Assembly (NCBI RefSeq): GCF_000346485.2
Contig: NZ_KQ976354.1
Location: forward strand, 3,591,747-3,655,746
Source of the DNA: Scytonema hofmannii PCC 7110
GTDB lineage: Bacteria; Cyanobacteriota; Cyanobacteriia; Cyanobacteriales; Nostocaceae
Direction: 5' to 3'
DNA: 64,000 bases
Shown one piece after another: positions 37,101 through 43,199 of the stretch (its first letter is position 1; every line of letters starts with the position of its first letter). Made by a program: the position numbers and the translations under genes. The notes under the pieces are model-generated. The model did no database searches, had not been told where the DNA came from, and saw nothing but the letters and a program-made list of their open reading frames with translations.

Positions 37101-37922
37101 GCTTTGTTCGCGGATGTATGCTGCGAAATGCTGGGGCGAAAGCACAACATTTTGGGGAACAATGACCAGCTTAGCACCGTGCAGGAGAGCACCCCAGATC
37201 TCAAAAGTAGCTGCGTCAAAGGAAGCATTTGAGGCTTGGGCAATACGATCGCTCTTGTCTAACTGCACGTAGTTCGTGTTGCATACTAGCCGATTGACAG
37301 CCCGATGCGGTACAGCGACTCCCTTTGGTGTTCCTGTAGAACCAGATGTATAGATAACATAAGCTAGGTTTTCCGCCGTTACATCGGTATTGGGGTTCTC
37401 TTGGCTTTGGCGATCGATTAATTCCCAATCGGTATCCAGACAAACTGTCTTCACCCCGCTTTCTCTAAACCCTGCAACAAACTTTTCCTGCGTCAACAGC
37501 ACCTGCACTTGCGAATCTGATACCATAAAGTTCAGACGTTCTTGAGGATACGTTGGATCTAGCGGCACGTAAGCTCCACCCGCCTTGAGAATGGCCAAGT
37601 TACCCACTACCATTTCCCAAGAGCGCTCAACGCAAATTCCTACCAGAACTTCAGTCCCTACACCTAAAGATTGCAGATGGTGCGCTACTTTGTTAGCTCG
37701 GTGATTCAACTCTTGATAGGTAAATTTCTCCTCATTAAAGACGACAGCAATATTGTGTGGAGTTTTTTCCACTTGTGCTTCAAATAACTGATGTATACAC
37801 AAATGCTTGGGATAATCTACCCTTGTATCATTCCATTCCACCAATATTTTATGTTTCTCCTGCTCACTTAAAACAGAAAAACCATCAACAGAATGAGCAG
37901 AAACAATCACAATTTCTTGCAT
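31143..37922 (-). CDS. aptA: Anabaenopeptin NRPS, loading and D-Lys modules: A-T-C-A-T-E
   Basis: A 2259-residue NRPS that begins directly with an A domain, so it is the initiating enzyme. Domains: A1 (YTSGSTGTPKGV near 198), T (LGGHSLIATQM near 600), C (HHMVHDGWS near 815), A2 (YTSGSTGKPKGV near 1305), T of the epimerase type (LGGDSILSIQI near 1706), E (HHLAVDGIS near 1920, later TVGWFTTLFPV and SFNYLGQF). Pockets: A1 DAFLLGATF (branched aliphatic; the exocyclic residue), A2 DTEDIGSVI (two acidic residues, fitting the invariant D-Lys of anabaenopeptins). Four repeat insertions are in frame: before motif A7 in both A domains, in the C domain and in the E domain. It heads the five-gene minus-strand operon. 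Confidence 0.94.
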   Translation of the reverse strand: MQEIVIVSAHSVDGFSVLSEQEKHKILVEWNDTRVDYPKHLCIHQLFEAQVEKTPHNIAVVFNEEKFTYQELNHRANKVAHHLQSLGVGTEVLVGICVERSWEMVVGNLAILKAGGAYVPLDPTYPQERLNFMVSDSQVQVLLTQEKFVAGFRESGVKTVCLDTDWELIDRQSQENPNTDVTAENLAYVIYTSGSTGTPKGVAVPHRAVNRLVCNTNYVQLDKSDRIAQASNASFDAATFEIWGALLHGAKLVIVPQNVVLSPQHFAAYIREQSISVLFLTPALFNQLASIVPQAFKDLRHLLIGGDALDPKSVKAVLRNRPPQRLLNAYGPTESTTFSCWYLVQDVAEGATNLPIGRPISNTQIYILDSKLQPVPIGTPGELYIGGDGLARGYLNRPDLTEEKFISNPFRRSRGALEQGSRGVKEDQSCSERLYKTGDLARFLPDGTIIFIGRVDNQVKIRGFRIELGEIEALLSQHPDVSQAAVIAREDIPGDKRLVAYTVLNQKSEANATILKRFLEEKLPLYMVPAVFVILDSLPLTPNGKVDRKNLPVPDRSRPDLEESFIAPSNPIEEKLALIWAELLRLEQIGVNDNFFYLGGHSLIATQMLSRVREVFTVELSFHQIFENPTIGALGQLIAQAYPEQHWQRLAIERISHEGFLPVSFAQERVYFIQQLAPESNAYQFQATLRFHGQLDVAVLQQCLNEIVLRHEILHTTYPAINGRLFQVIHPHQPIDFIAIDLQSFPENERETQAQKLVETEVQKPFDLNQLPLVRWVLFKLSDKPGTACAKGDAAKQPLREREHLLLHIEHHMVHDGWSFNVFLGELIQLYQAFSLGHPSPLPEPLLQFADFAYWQRQWVKSQEAQAQLTYWQQKLSGSSPLLELPLDRPRPTEQTYQGDQIRMELPIDLCESLRVLSRREGVTLFMTMLAAFLVMLHRYTGQDDISVGTAVANRRMREVEGLIGMMVNNLVLRNNLSGNPTFRELLARVRSCTLEAYANEDLPFDKVVEVLKPIRNLSHNPLFQVMFSFHDSPMPNLSFPGLNISLHEPIGNKSSKFDLDFLVIPRYEQSVQNGSKTGAKGITLVLEYNSDLFDAATIQRMLEQYQKLLEEILANPEQQIGKLPLLTQFEQQLLVKWNQNQREYPQDECIHQLFAEQVEQSPDAVAVEQSSQQLTYRELSDRANQLAHYLQSLGVKPETLVGICVDRSLEMIVGLLGILKAGGAYVPLDPAYPQERLADILKDTQLSILLTQERFRSQLPDYAGKTICLDTDWSVIGQYSTANPTSDVQLHNLAYIIYTSGSTGKPKGVAIEHRSLMNFVMTAIHEYGIDAGENPTGTLRERILQFASICFDTSIEEIFPTLLVGATLVLRTEQMLHSSDEFWRCCQEWQLTVLDLPTAYWHQLVAELKSQDSRIPASLRIAIVGGEEVQPSKVKHWHSSVAHLPHPPQLFNSYGPTEATVITTLHRLNSSTATSVSIGRPISNAWVYVLDRYLQPVPIGVPGELHIGGASLARGYWQRPELTAEKFIQNPFYNPKSTIQNPKLYKTGDLARFRADGTLEYLGRVDTQVKVRGFRIELGEIETVLHQHPQVFQAVVIAREDIPGQKRLVAYIVPHQSQPTTDELRHFLKQKLPNYMVPSAFVLLEALPLTPNQKVDYRALPTPDFSRSIEDKFVTHRTLVEEKLAAIWSEILRIEKIGIHDNFFELGGDSILSIQIISRANQAGIQIAPKQLFKYQTIAELAAVAGLVRSVKAEQGLVTGQIALTPIQQWFFEQELSEPNYFNQSVLLEVPPELTREQLQQIMQQLLLHHDALRLRFVWEGENCHSYTNVGFRSSTQPTRFVWEGENWQQINTTAQETVPLSVFDLSHLSPDAQQTAMNGANTELQASLNLSTGAIAQVALFQLGNDRLGRLLLIIHHLAVDGISWRILLEDLATAFQQVRCGEAIKLPLKTTSFQYWSDRLTEYGQSEKILTELDYWVSQSNFKVTALPVDYPSTTEDNTIASTATVSLSLSEEQTRALLQDVPSAYNTQINDVLLTALVQSFAQWTGEQFLLLDLEGHGREDLFEDVDLSRTVGWFTTLFPVCLQLEAVDHPGETLKSVKEQLRRIPNRGIGYGVLRYLNNNPEIRKKLQALPQVQVSFNYLGQFDRVLSATEVLGSVKEFKAEQSLLNRRSHLLGVSGFIRAGKLEMTWAYSVKVHKRATIECLAFGFMEALKTLIAHCQSPDAIGHTPSDFSAARLSQKQLDKFLAKINKISDQ
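32377..32473. repeat. 72-bp in-frame duplication with palindromic insert in aptA E domain
   Basis: A 25-base sequence beginning CAGTTTTCGCCTTCCCACAC occurs at 32377-32401 and again at 32449-32473, exactly 72 bases apart. Between them lies GGTTGGGTTGAGGAACGAAA, a known type of cyanobacterial palindromic repeat (TTGGGTT/AACCCAA). The protein shows RFVWEGEN twice, 24 residues apart. This looks like an insertion with target duplication. Confidence 0.9.
33291..33340. repeat. TTTGGAT repeats in aptA second A domain, before motif A7
   Basis: TTTTGGA-type heptamers encode YNPKSTIQNPK on the minus strand, between NPF and [10 protein letters not shown]. Confidence 0.85.
33893..33926. repeat. GCGTTCGCGAAGCGTACCCG repeat in aptA second A domain
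   Basis: A dispersed repeat with the CGAAGCGTACCC core codes in frame for GENPTGTLRE in the loop before ILQFASICFD. Related sequence lies at 35518-35580 and 39085-39127. Confidence 0.75.
35518..35580. repeat. GCGAAGCGGCTGCTTTGCAG repeat in aptA C domain
   Basis: An inserted repeat encodes SDKPGTACAKGDAAKQPLRE in frame shortly before the HHMVHDGWS motif. It ends in GTACCCGGCTTATCGC, identical to the repeat at 39111-39127. Confidence 0.8.
36640..36692. repeat. CTCCCCTG repeats in aptA first A domain, before motif A7
   Basis: CTCCCCTGCT-type units code for RSRGALEQGSRGVKED on the minus strand between NPF and [10 protein letters not shown], the same loop as the inserts at 33291-33340, 54771-54900 and 61350-61512. 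Confidence 0.8.
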
Positions 37923-38389
37923 AAAAGATACTTTAAAAGTTGAGTAAATTGAAAAATATAGTCCAATTATTACTACTTCTCTATGCTTCAGCCAGTTGTT
38001 TAACTAGAGCAACCCTAAATCATTTGTAAAATTCTCTCTTTTTTCTTTTCTTTGCGCTTTTTGCGACGCCCGGAGCTTCAACTGCTGGTAACCAGAGCAA
38101 CGAACTGGCTAGTCTTAGCGGTTCATTAATTTTTACAATTTAAATATGAATGATACATACTTCATAAATTCCTTCAGACTTACATTTTATTCATGTACAA
38201 AAAGGATACAAAAAAATATTTTCTGTCTGAAGAAATCTCCATCCATTTTTTCATATCCATCAGATTGATAAGTTATGAAGAATGGTGAGCGTCCTCGCCC
38301 ACCAATTTCTTTCATCCTTTAGCTTTCATACTCAGCCTTTTTGTACCAGTACTATTCGCTCTCAAAAGACACCAAATTGAACAGTGAAA
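37923..38389. other. Upstream region of the aptA operon (467 bases), repeats, no gene
   Basis: No coding frame is convincing. It must hold the aptA promoter on the minus strand, but I could not pick a clear -10/-35 pair. A GCGCTTTTTGCGACGC repeat lies at about 38055-38075 and GGTTCATTAATTTTTACAA at about 38120, matching the repeat at 12310-12360; a GGTGAGCG/CGCCCACC hairpin lies at 38284-38303. Confidence 0.6.
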
Positions 38390-38779
38390 TTATTCATCAA
38401 CAATTTCAACTGTCCTTGGTGCGTCAGGTACTTCATAAGTATTTTCTGGTGGGCTAAGGTGATGTTTTAGTTTGAGTTTTAGCTCATCTGTAATAGGTAG
38501 ATCTTTAATTTCTTTAAGGAGAACTCTCAAGGATTCGGTTTTGCTGCGTTCTGAATAGATTGCCTTCAGAAGGGCTTCAAGTCCAAATCCCGCTACAGCA
38601 TCCCCTACAACTGATATCAGACCAAGTATGGCTATACCACCTACGATGCCAAACGGTCCTCCCCAGGCTGTGAGGGCGGCAGCAACAGCCGCAGAACTAC
38701 CTCCTGATGCGGCTGTTAAAACTACAAGAATTATGCCAGGAAGACCTAGACCGGCAAGTTTTTTAGCGATTTCGTCCAT
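38390..38779 (-). CDS. Small Gly/Ala-rich membrane protein of unknown function
   Basis: A 129-residue protein. Residues about 10-75 are hydrophobic and rich in Gly and Ala (LPGIILVVLTAASGGSSAAV, then WGGPFGIVGGIAILGLISVV), likely two membrane helices. The C-terminal 50 residues are charged (SERSKTESLRVLLKEIKDL). I do not recognise the family. A role as a small channel, holin-like or immunity protein would be guesswork. An AGGTAATTCC stretch precedes the ATG. It lies between the aptA promoter region and the patatin gene, all on the minus strand. Confidence 0.65.
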   Translation of the reverse strand: MDEIAKKLAGLGLPGIILVVLTAASGGSSAAVAAALTAWGGPFGIVGGIAILGLISVVGDAVAGFGLEALLKAIYSERSKTESLRVLLKEIKDLPITDELKLKLKHHLSPPENTYEVPDAPRTVEIVDE

Positions 38780-39130
38780 TGGAATTACCTAAAATCCTTA
38801 CGTTTTGGTTAAAAAATGACTAACGGTAAGAGACTAGAACTGTTGTCAAGAAAGAACTCTGTTTCAAAATTTAGACTACGCTAAATAAGAGCCATCCACA
38901 CTTAGATAAGGTTAAAATTTTACAAATTTTTCTATTTACCCCGATCTAAGAACTGAGTCACTTAATCAAGATTGTGACTGATTTTTCCTTTGACATTTGG
39001 CAAACTGAACCATCTGTTTGTTCTATCACTATATGCTTCATACAGCAGCCCTGTACCCAATCGACGAACTGCCGATTTATTTTTGCGCTAGCGATCGCAT
39101 GGCAGCGCCGCCGTACCCGGCTTATCGCGT
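38780..39130. other. Intergenic interval (351 bases) with dispersed repeat
   Basis: No coding frame is convincing. A GCGATCGCATGGCAGCGCCG element ending in GTACCCGGCTTATCGC lies at 39085-39127 next to the patatin stop; the latter half also occurs within aptA at 35565-35580. The rest is AT-rich and probably carries the promoter of the small membrane protein gene. Confidence 0.6.
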
Positions 39131-41236
39131 TCAGCTTAACAAAATATTACATAACTCATCAATTTGTTGACTTTGTGCTGCAATCAGTTGGTGGGCTGAG
39201 GCTTGTAGCTGGCGAATGTTTTCCAACTTGACATTATCTACGAGTTCCAAATCTCCTGTAAGGAATGTTTGAAACCGATAATAAGAACCGTTGAGTTCTT
39301 TTTGACTCGCCTCAAACCAGCGTTCTAATTCTCCGGCTACCACTTCACTACCACCATCAAAGACAATATTTAAAAGCGGTTGTCCCCATTGCAACTGCCC
39401 CCAATGTTTGACTTCGTTATAGGTATAGACACTTGTCAGAGAACCCGTTCCCAAGGAAACTATCAAGAGATCGTCTAAATTCACTGGCTGCGTGTTTTGT
39501 CTGCTTATTCTCGCCTCCATAATTGCTAAATAGGTGGGATTATTAGCAATCAATCCACCATCCACTAAAGTATAGAAGCCGTTGGCATTATGGGAACTTG
39601 CAACGCGATAGGGAGGAAAATAAGTTGGAATCGCAGTTGTTGCCATGGCTGCATCTTTAAGTGTAAAGCCGACAGATAACTTGCGAAACCTTTTCGATTC
39701 TATCTGTTGTTTTTCAACTTTATTTGTAAACAAGATGGGAATTCGCTGCTCAATATCGTAGCTAGTTACGAACACTTCTTTGAGATTCCCCTCTAGAGGC
39801 GCATCTCCAAAATATTCCCGGAAGATTTCCTCTCTGCTATCCGCCGCGTATTTTGGCTGGATAAATACATCTTCTATCGGTCCAAGTATTTTTTCCCATG
39901 CTGGCTCGTAAAACATTTCTGGTCCATACTCAACAAAGAGTTTTACCAGATCCTCTGCGGTATATTGAGCGATAGGCGTGGTATCGAATGGCTCCAAATT
40001 TAATCGGGGTTTAGTCAGTCCGAGCGCTAGAACTCCTCCAGTAGAAGTACCTGCAATTAAATCGAACAAACTGAATATCTGCTTTTGTGTCCGCTTTTCA
40101 ATTTCTGCTAGTATCAAGGCTGGGATAATGCCCCGAATACCGCCTCCATCGATGGTTAGTATTTTATATTTAGCATTGGCTGGTGTATTCATAGCTGCTT
40201 GCGATTGCTCCTGAGTGAATGTTTGCGATCGCTCCTGCTGTGGGATATTTTCTGAGACTTCGCTTTGACTCGTTTGGTCTATTTTGATTTCCCCTGCTTG
40301 TGGTTGGGAGGTTAGAGATGTTTGGTCGCGAGCGAGTTTTTTCCTTGTCTCTTTTTTTACTTTTGGTTGACCTTCATTCCTGGCTGCTGCTGGAGCTAAA
40401 GCCGTCGTCTCTTGAGTCGGGGAATCTTCCTCTTGCACCACAGTTTCTGTTAAAGGAAGGTTTTCCTCTAAACGATTTGCTGTCTCATCTTGTCTTTCGC
40501 CCTCATTGGAGGATTGTGCGGTCATATATGGAAGTTCTGCTAAATCCCAAGTGGGATTGCCATGCAACGTTCCACCATAGCCATTTCCAGTTTGGTCTCG
40601 GACAATTGCTCCTTCTCCTTCGTTTAATGTCCAGTAAGCTACTAATCCAAGTTCATTCCCAACTAGAGGCTGATACCGTTGTGTTTGGATTTGCGTTTGG
40701 TCACAGGGGTAATTCCAGACACTTATGTTAGCTATTTGACCTGTATAATATATGTTATTATGTAAAGTCGCGCCCAAAGTTACAGAACTCGTTGCTTTGT
40801 TTAACGAGGCACCTCTCAACGAGCCTGCATACTCATGCTCATCAAGATATATGGTCAGTTGCCCCTGATAAAAGACAATCGCAAAGAAGTGCCATTGTCC
40901 GAGCGTCAGTTCTCCATTGCCAAAGGTTCTGAGACCGTTGTCTAGCTTCTCATCAATATAAACATCGAGATTTCCTGACTCACTAATGCCAAACTCAAAA
41001 TTATCACTGTACCTATCTGAAGAACGGGCAAAAAAAACATTGCGCGTCCCATAAGTACTCGCTTTACTTGTGAGTTGATGCGGATTCAACCATCCTGAAA
41101 TTGTAAAGGCAGAACTCCCTTCTGCAAAAACACCACCAATATCATTTTTGCCAAAATCTATGTAATCATCCTGCCCATCAAATGTCAAAACTGATTGCGT
41201 GTATACCTTGTTTGTCACAACATTTTCATCTCCCAA
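39131..41236 (-). CDS. LamG-domain/patatin-like phospholipase fusion
   Basis: A protein of about 701 residues. The first 230 form a LamG/concanavalin-like jelly roll (FDGQDDYIDFGKNDIGGVF, ISGWLNPHQL, LDEHEYAGSL, GLVAYWTLNEGEGAIVRDQT), which binds sugars or surfaces. A charged Gln/Glu/Thr-rich linker (about 235-345) leads to a patatin domain: oxyanion loop DGGGIRG near 362, nucleophile motif GTSTGG near 395 and DGG of the dyad (LVDGGLIANNPT) near 563. Patatins hydrolyse acyl chains of lipids. There is no signal peptide. The start is either TTG at 41236 or GTG at 41218. It sits between two NRPS clusters but has no clear link to them. Confidence 0.9.
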   Translation of the reverse strand: MGDENVVTNKVYTQSVLTFDGQDDYIDFGKNDIGGVFAEGSSAFTISGWLNPHQLTSKASTYGTRNVFFARSSDRYSDNFEFGISESGNLDVYIDEKLDNGLRTFGNGELTLGQWHFFAIVFYQGQLTIYLDEHEYAGSLRGASLNKATSSVTLGATLHNNIYYTGQIANISVWNYPCDQTQIQTQRYQPLVGNELGLVAYWTLNEGEGAIVRDQTGNGYGGTLHGNPTWDLAELPYMTAQSSNEGERQDETANRLEENLPLTETVVQEEDSPTQETTALAPAAARNEGQPKVKKETRKKLARDQTSLTSQPQAGEIKIDQTSQSEVSENIPQQERSQTFTQEQSQAAMNTPANAKYKILTIDGGGIRGIIPALILAEIEKRTQKQIFSLFDLIAGTSTGGVLALGLTKPRLNLEPFDTTPIAQYTAEDLVKLFVEYGPEMFYEPAWEKILGPIEDVFIQPKYAADSREEIFREYFGDAPLEGNLKEVFVTSYDIEQRIPILFTNKVEKQQIESKRFRKLSVGFTLKDAAMATTAIPTYFPPYRVASSHNANGFYTLVDGGLIANNPTYLAIMEARISRQNTQPVNLDDLLIVSLGTGSLTSVYTYNEVKHWGQLQWGQPLLNIVFDGGSEVVAGELERWFEASQKELNGSYYRFQTFLTGDLELVDNVKLENIRQLQASAHQLIAAQSQQIDELCNILLS

Positions 41237-41357
41237 TCGTACTTGGACTTACGCACTGGTATAAAACTGAACTTTTAGGTTGAAACTGGTTGACTATGAC
41301 TAAAGTAGATTTTAACCCAAGCTTGCTAATAATCAGCTTCAAGTTATCAAGTTTACC

Positions 41358-41374
41358 AAGAAAATGCAATAGCA
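41358..41374 (+). repeat. Left arm of a 17-bp inverted repeat
   Basis: AAGAAAATGCAATAGCA here is the exact complement of the sequence at 42976-42992. Clustered GACAGTTAAG words follow at 41430-41460 and their complements (CTTAACTGTC) precede the right arm at 42908-42975. The arms enclose the HEAGH protein gene. Confidence 0.8.
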
Positions 41375-41486
41375 GACAACACAAATAAATGACATTTTGC
41401 AATGGGTGCAAGATGTGAGATTGGGGTCGCAGACAGTTAAGAAAGTTAAGACAGTTAAGCACATATTTATTAAAGGGGAAAACACA

Positions 41487-42656
41487 TTATTGTAACTGTG
41501 TCCAAACTCCTTGACAGCGTTCCATCACTAGCGCCTGAAAAATTGATTGAGTTGATGGATGAATATTTATTTTATACAGAGAAAAAATTCCTGTAGGACT
41601 TTTAAGGTTTAACTCTCTTCGGGTAAGACATAATGCTTGTGCTCGATGGAGTTCCACAGCTTGCAGTAAACCTGGATAAGTCAAATTACGTAAAGCTAAT
41701 TGACCTTTTTTAGTAACATATATGGCATCATTTTGAAAAAGATGTTCTAAGCTTATAAGCCCAGCATACACATCCACATCTTTTTCTATGCCTCCTAAAC
41801 GGTGAGCATCTAAGCCAAAGCGAATGCAGAAATTGACAGCTACCAACTTCCCAGCTTCTTCAGCAGGTAAAGTGCAAGCTGCAAACTCAAAGCCCAAGCT
41901 ATCAGATCGCCATTCTTCTACACCACTATGGGTATAGTTTTGGAGAAGGTTTTGCTTTACCTTGAAGTCAAATCCCAAACCACTCGCGTGTCCTGCTTCA
42001 TGAACTTGAGTATCTATGTGGCGATAGCGTTCACCATTAATTTCGTCTTCTAAAGGACCTAAGAGTAAATTAGCTGTTTCATATTCAAATACTTTTTGGA
42101 TGCATTCGCGGCTCGATCCTAAAAAACGCCGTCGCTGTTCCCTTGCATTGTTTAATGCTGGACCACAAACAATGTTAGGAAAAGACCATCCATTCGGGAC
42201 GATGAAGGCTTCACCACTTTCACCACTAGTATTACCGCAACTAGCAATCTCGGTAAAGGACAGGTTTCTTGGAATTGGTTGACTTAAGGTTCCAAATTTT
42301 TCGCGAATCAGATTTTCTAATTGTTCAATAGATGGCTGAGAGTTTGAGTGTATTTGCCCGTAAATTGAGCTTAAAGTCACTTTGTGTTGGCATTGTCGAT
42401 TTATTTGGTAAGGGGCGATAATCAGAAAATAGCCGTTTTTACCGATAAAATCCATATTGACAAAGCCTTCAGATAAGATACTCCAGTCATTATTTTCTAG
42501 AGCATCTGCTGTGTTGAGTAGCCAATCTGGAGGCAGTTCACAAGAGTTGTTTGCCTGTTGACGCAGTTTTTTGACAGCAATGGCAATTTCATCTTGCTCG
42601 ATATATTGGACTACTTGTTTGGTTAATTCTTGTTCATCTACAAAGATCTTTGTCAT
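41487..42656 (-). CDS. HEAGH-motif protein, possible zinc peptidase of uncharacterised family
   Basis: A 389-residue protein without a signal peptide. It contains HEAGH at residues 219-223 (VHEAGHASGLGF), the HExxH-like zinc pattern, and 24 residues on a second acidic motif EEWRSDSLGFE (Glu247/Glu248). The spacing and the EE-x-R pattern recall the HELLGH...EECRAE pair of dipeptidyl peptidase III, with one residue fewer in the first motif (HExxH rather than HExxxH), so I infer a gluzincin-like metal site. Related cyanobacterial proteins of unknown function exist, to my memory. It has no obvious partner; it is divergent from the right NRPS operon and bracketed by an inverted repeat. Confidence 0.7.
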   Translation of the reverse strand: MTKIFVDEQELTKQVVQYIEQDEIAIAVKKLRQQANNSCELPPDWLLNTADALENNDWSILSEGFVNMDFIGKNGYFLIIAPYQINRQCQHKVTLSSIYGQIHSNSQPSIEQLENLIREKFGTLSQPIPRNLSFTEIASCGNTSGESGEAFIVPNGWSFPNIVCGPALNNAREQRRRFLGSSRECIQKVFEYETANLLLGPLEDEINGERYRHIDTQVHEAGHASGLGFDFKVKQNLLQNYTHSGVEEWRSDSLGFEFAACTLPAEEAGKLVAVNFCIRFGLDAHRLGGIEKDVDVYAGLISLEHLFQNDAIYVTKKGQLALRNLTYPGLLQAVELHRAQALCLTRRELNLKSPTGIFSLYKINIHPSTQSIFQALVMERCQGVWTQLQ

Positions 42657-43199
42657 TTGTGATACCTAAGATTGTATAGAAAACAAGCTATCAATTTGCA
42701 TCTTCTTGTAAACGCACTCAAACATAGCGTTCTTACCTAGTCCATCCCTATTTTGTAAAAATATTAAGCGATTAGAAATCGCTGCTACAAAAAAACTTGC
42801 CCGCCTGCGCGGACTAGTAGTTCTTACCCTGTGGAGGCAGGCTTTGTTTGTATACCTCCAAAATTTTATTAATGTTTGAGTGAAAATGCAAGGATATTTT
42901 AACTACCAGCTTAACTGTCTTAAATTTCCGCTTAAATGTCTTATCTGTCTTAACCGTCCAATTAACAGTCTTAAGTGCTATTGCATTTTCTTCAGAAAAC
43001 TGAGATGATTTGTGAGTTGAAGTTCTAAGTAACTCAATTTAAAAAAATATACAATGTTAGTAATTGCGCTTTAGCGCTAAAGCATAAGCACCAACCTAAA
43101 AGGCTCTAAAATTTAATTTGTTTGAGCTATTTTAATATGTGTTTTCAAGAAAGTAAGTTGATTTCATCAGATAAGCTGTCTTTAAAAAGGATAAAGCTA
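42657..43199. other. Divergent promoter region (about 540 bases) with repeats
   Basis: This gap separates the HEAGH gene (minus) from the right NRPS operon (plus) and must hold both promoters. It contains a CCCGCCTGCGCGGACTAGTA repeat near 42800 with GTGGAGGCAGGC after it, a run of CTTAACTGTCTTAA-like words at 42908-42975, the right inverted-repeat arm, and the palindrome TTTAGCGCTAAA near 43071. No protein-coding frame is convincing. Confidence 0.6.
42976..42992 (-). repeat. Right arm of a 17-bp inverted repeat
   Basis: TGCTATTGCATTTTCTT, exact complement of 41358-41374. Confidence 0.8.

Noticed and set aside
38220-38389. NtcA-type site (GTA-N8-TAC) upstream of aptA
   Set aside because: The nearest match has a 9-base spacer; too weak to report.
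38974-39231. 85-residue open frame on the plus strand
   Set aside because: Overlaps the patatin gene end and is partly repeat-encoded; no family features.
41226-41462. 78-residue open frame upstream of the patatin gene
   Set aside because: Low-complexity Leu/Asn/Cys-rich, overlaps the repeat words and the patatin start; no support.
43122-43199. TTG start that would lengthen the loading protein by 26 residues
   Set aside because: ATG at 43200 has a good AAAAGGA site and fits the domain; the extension is AT-rich and not typical.
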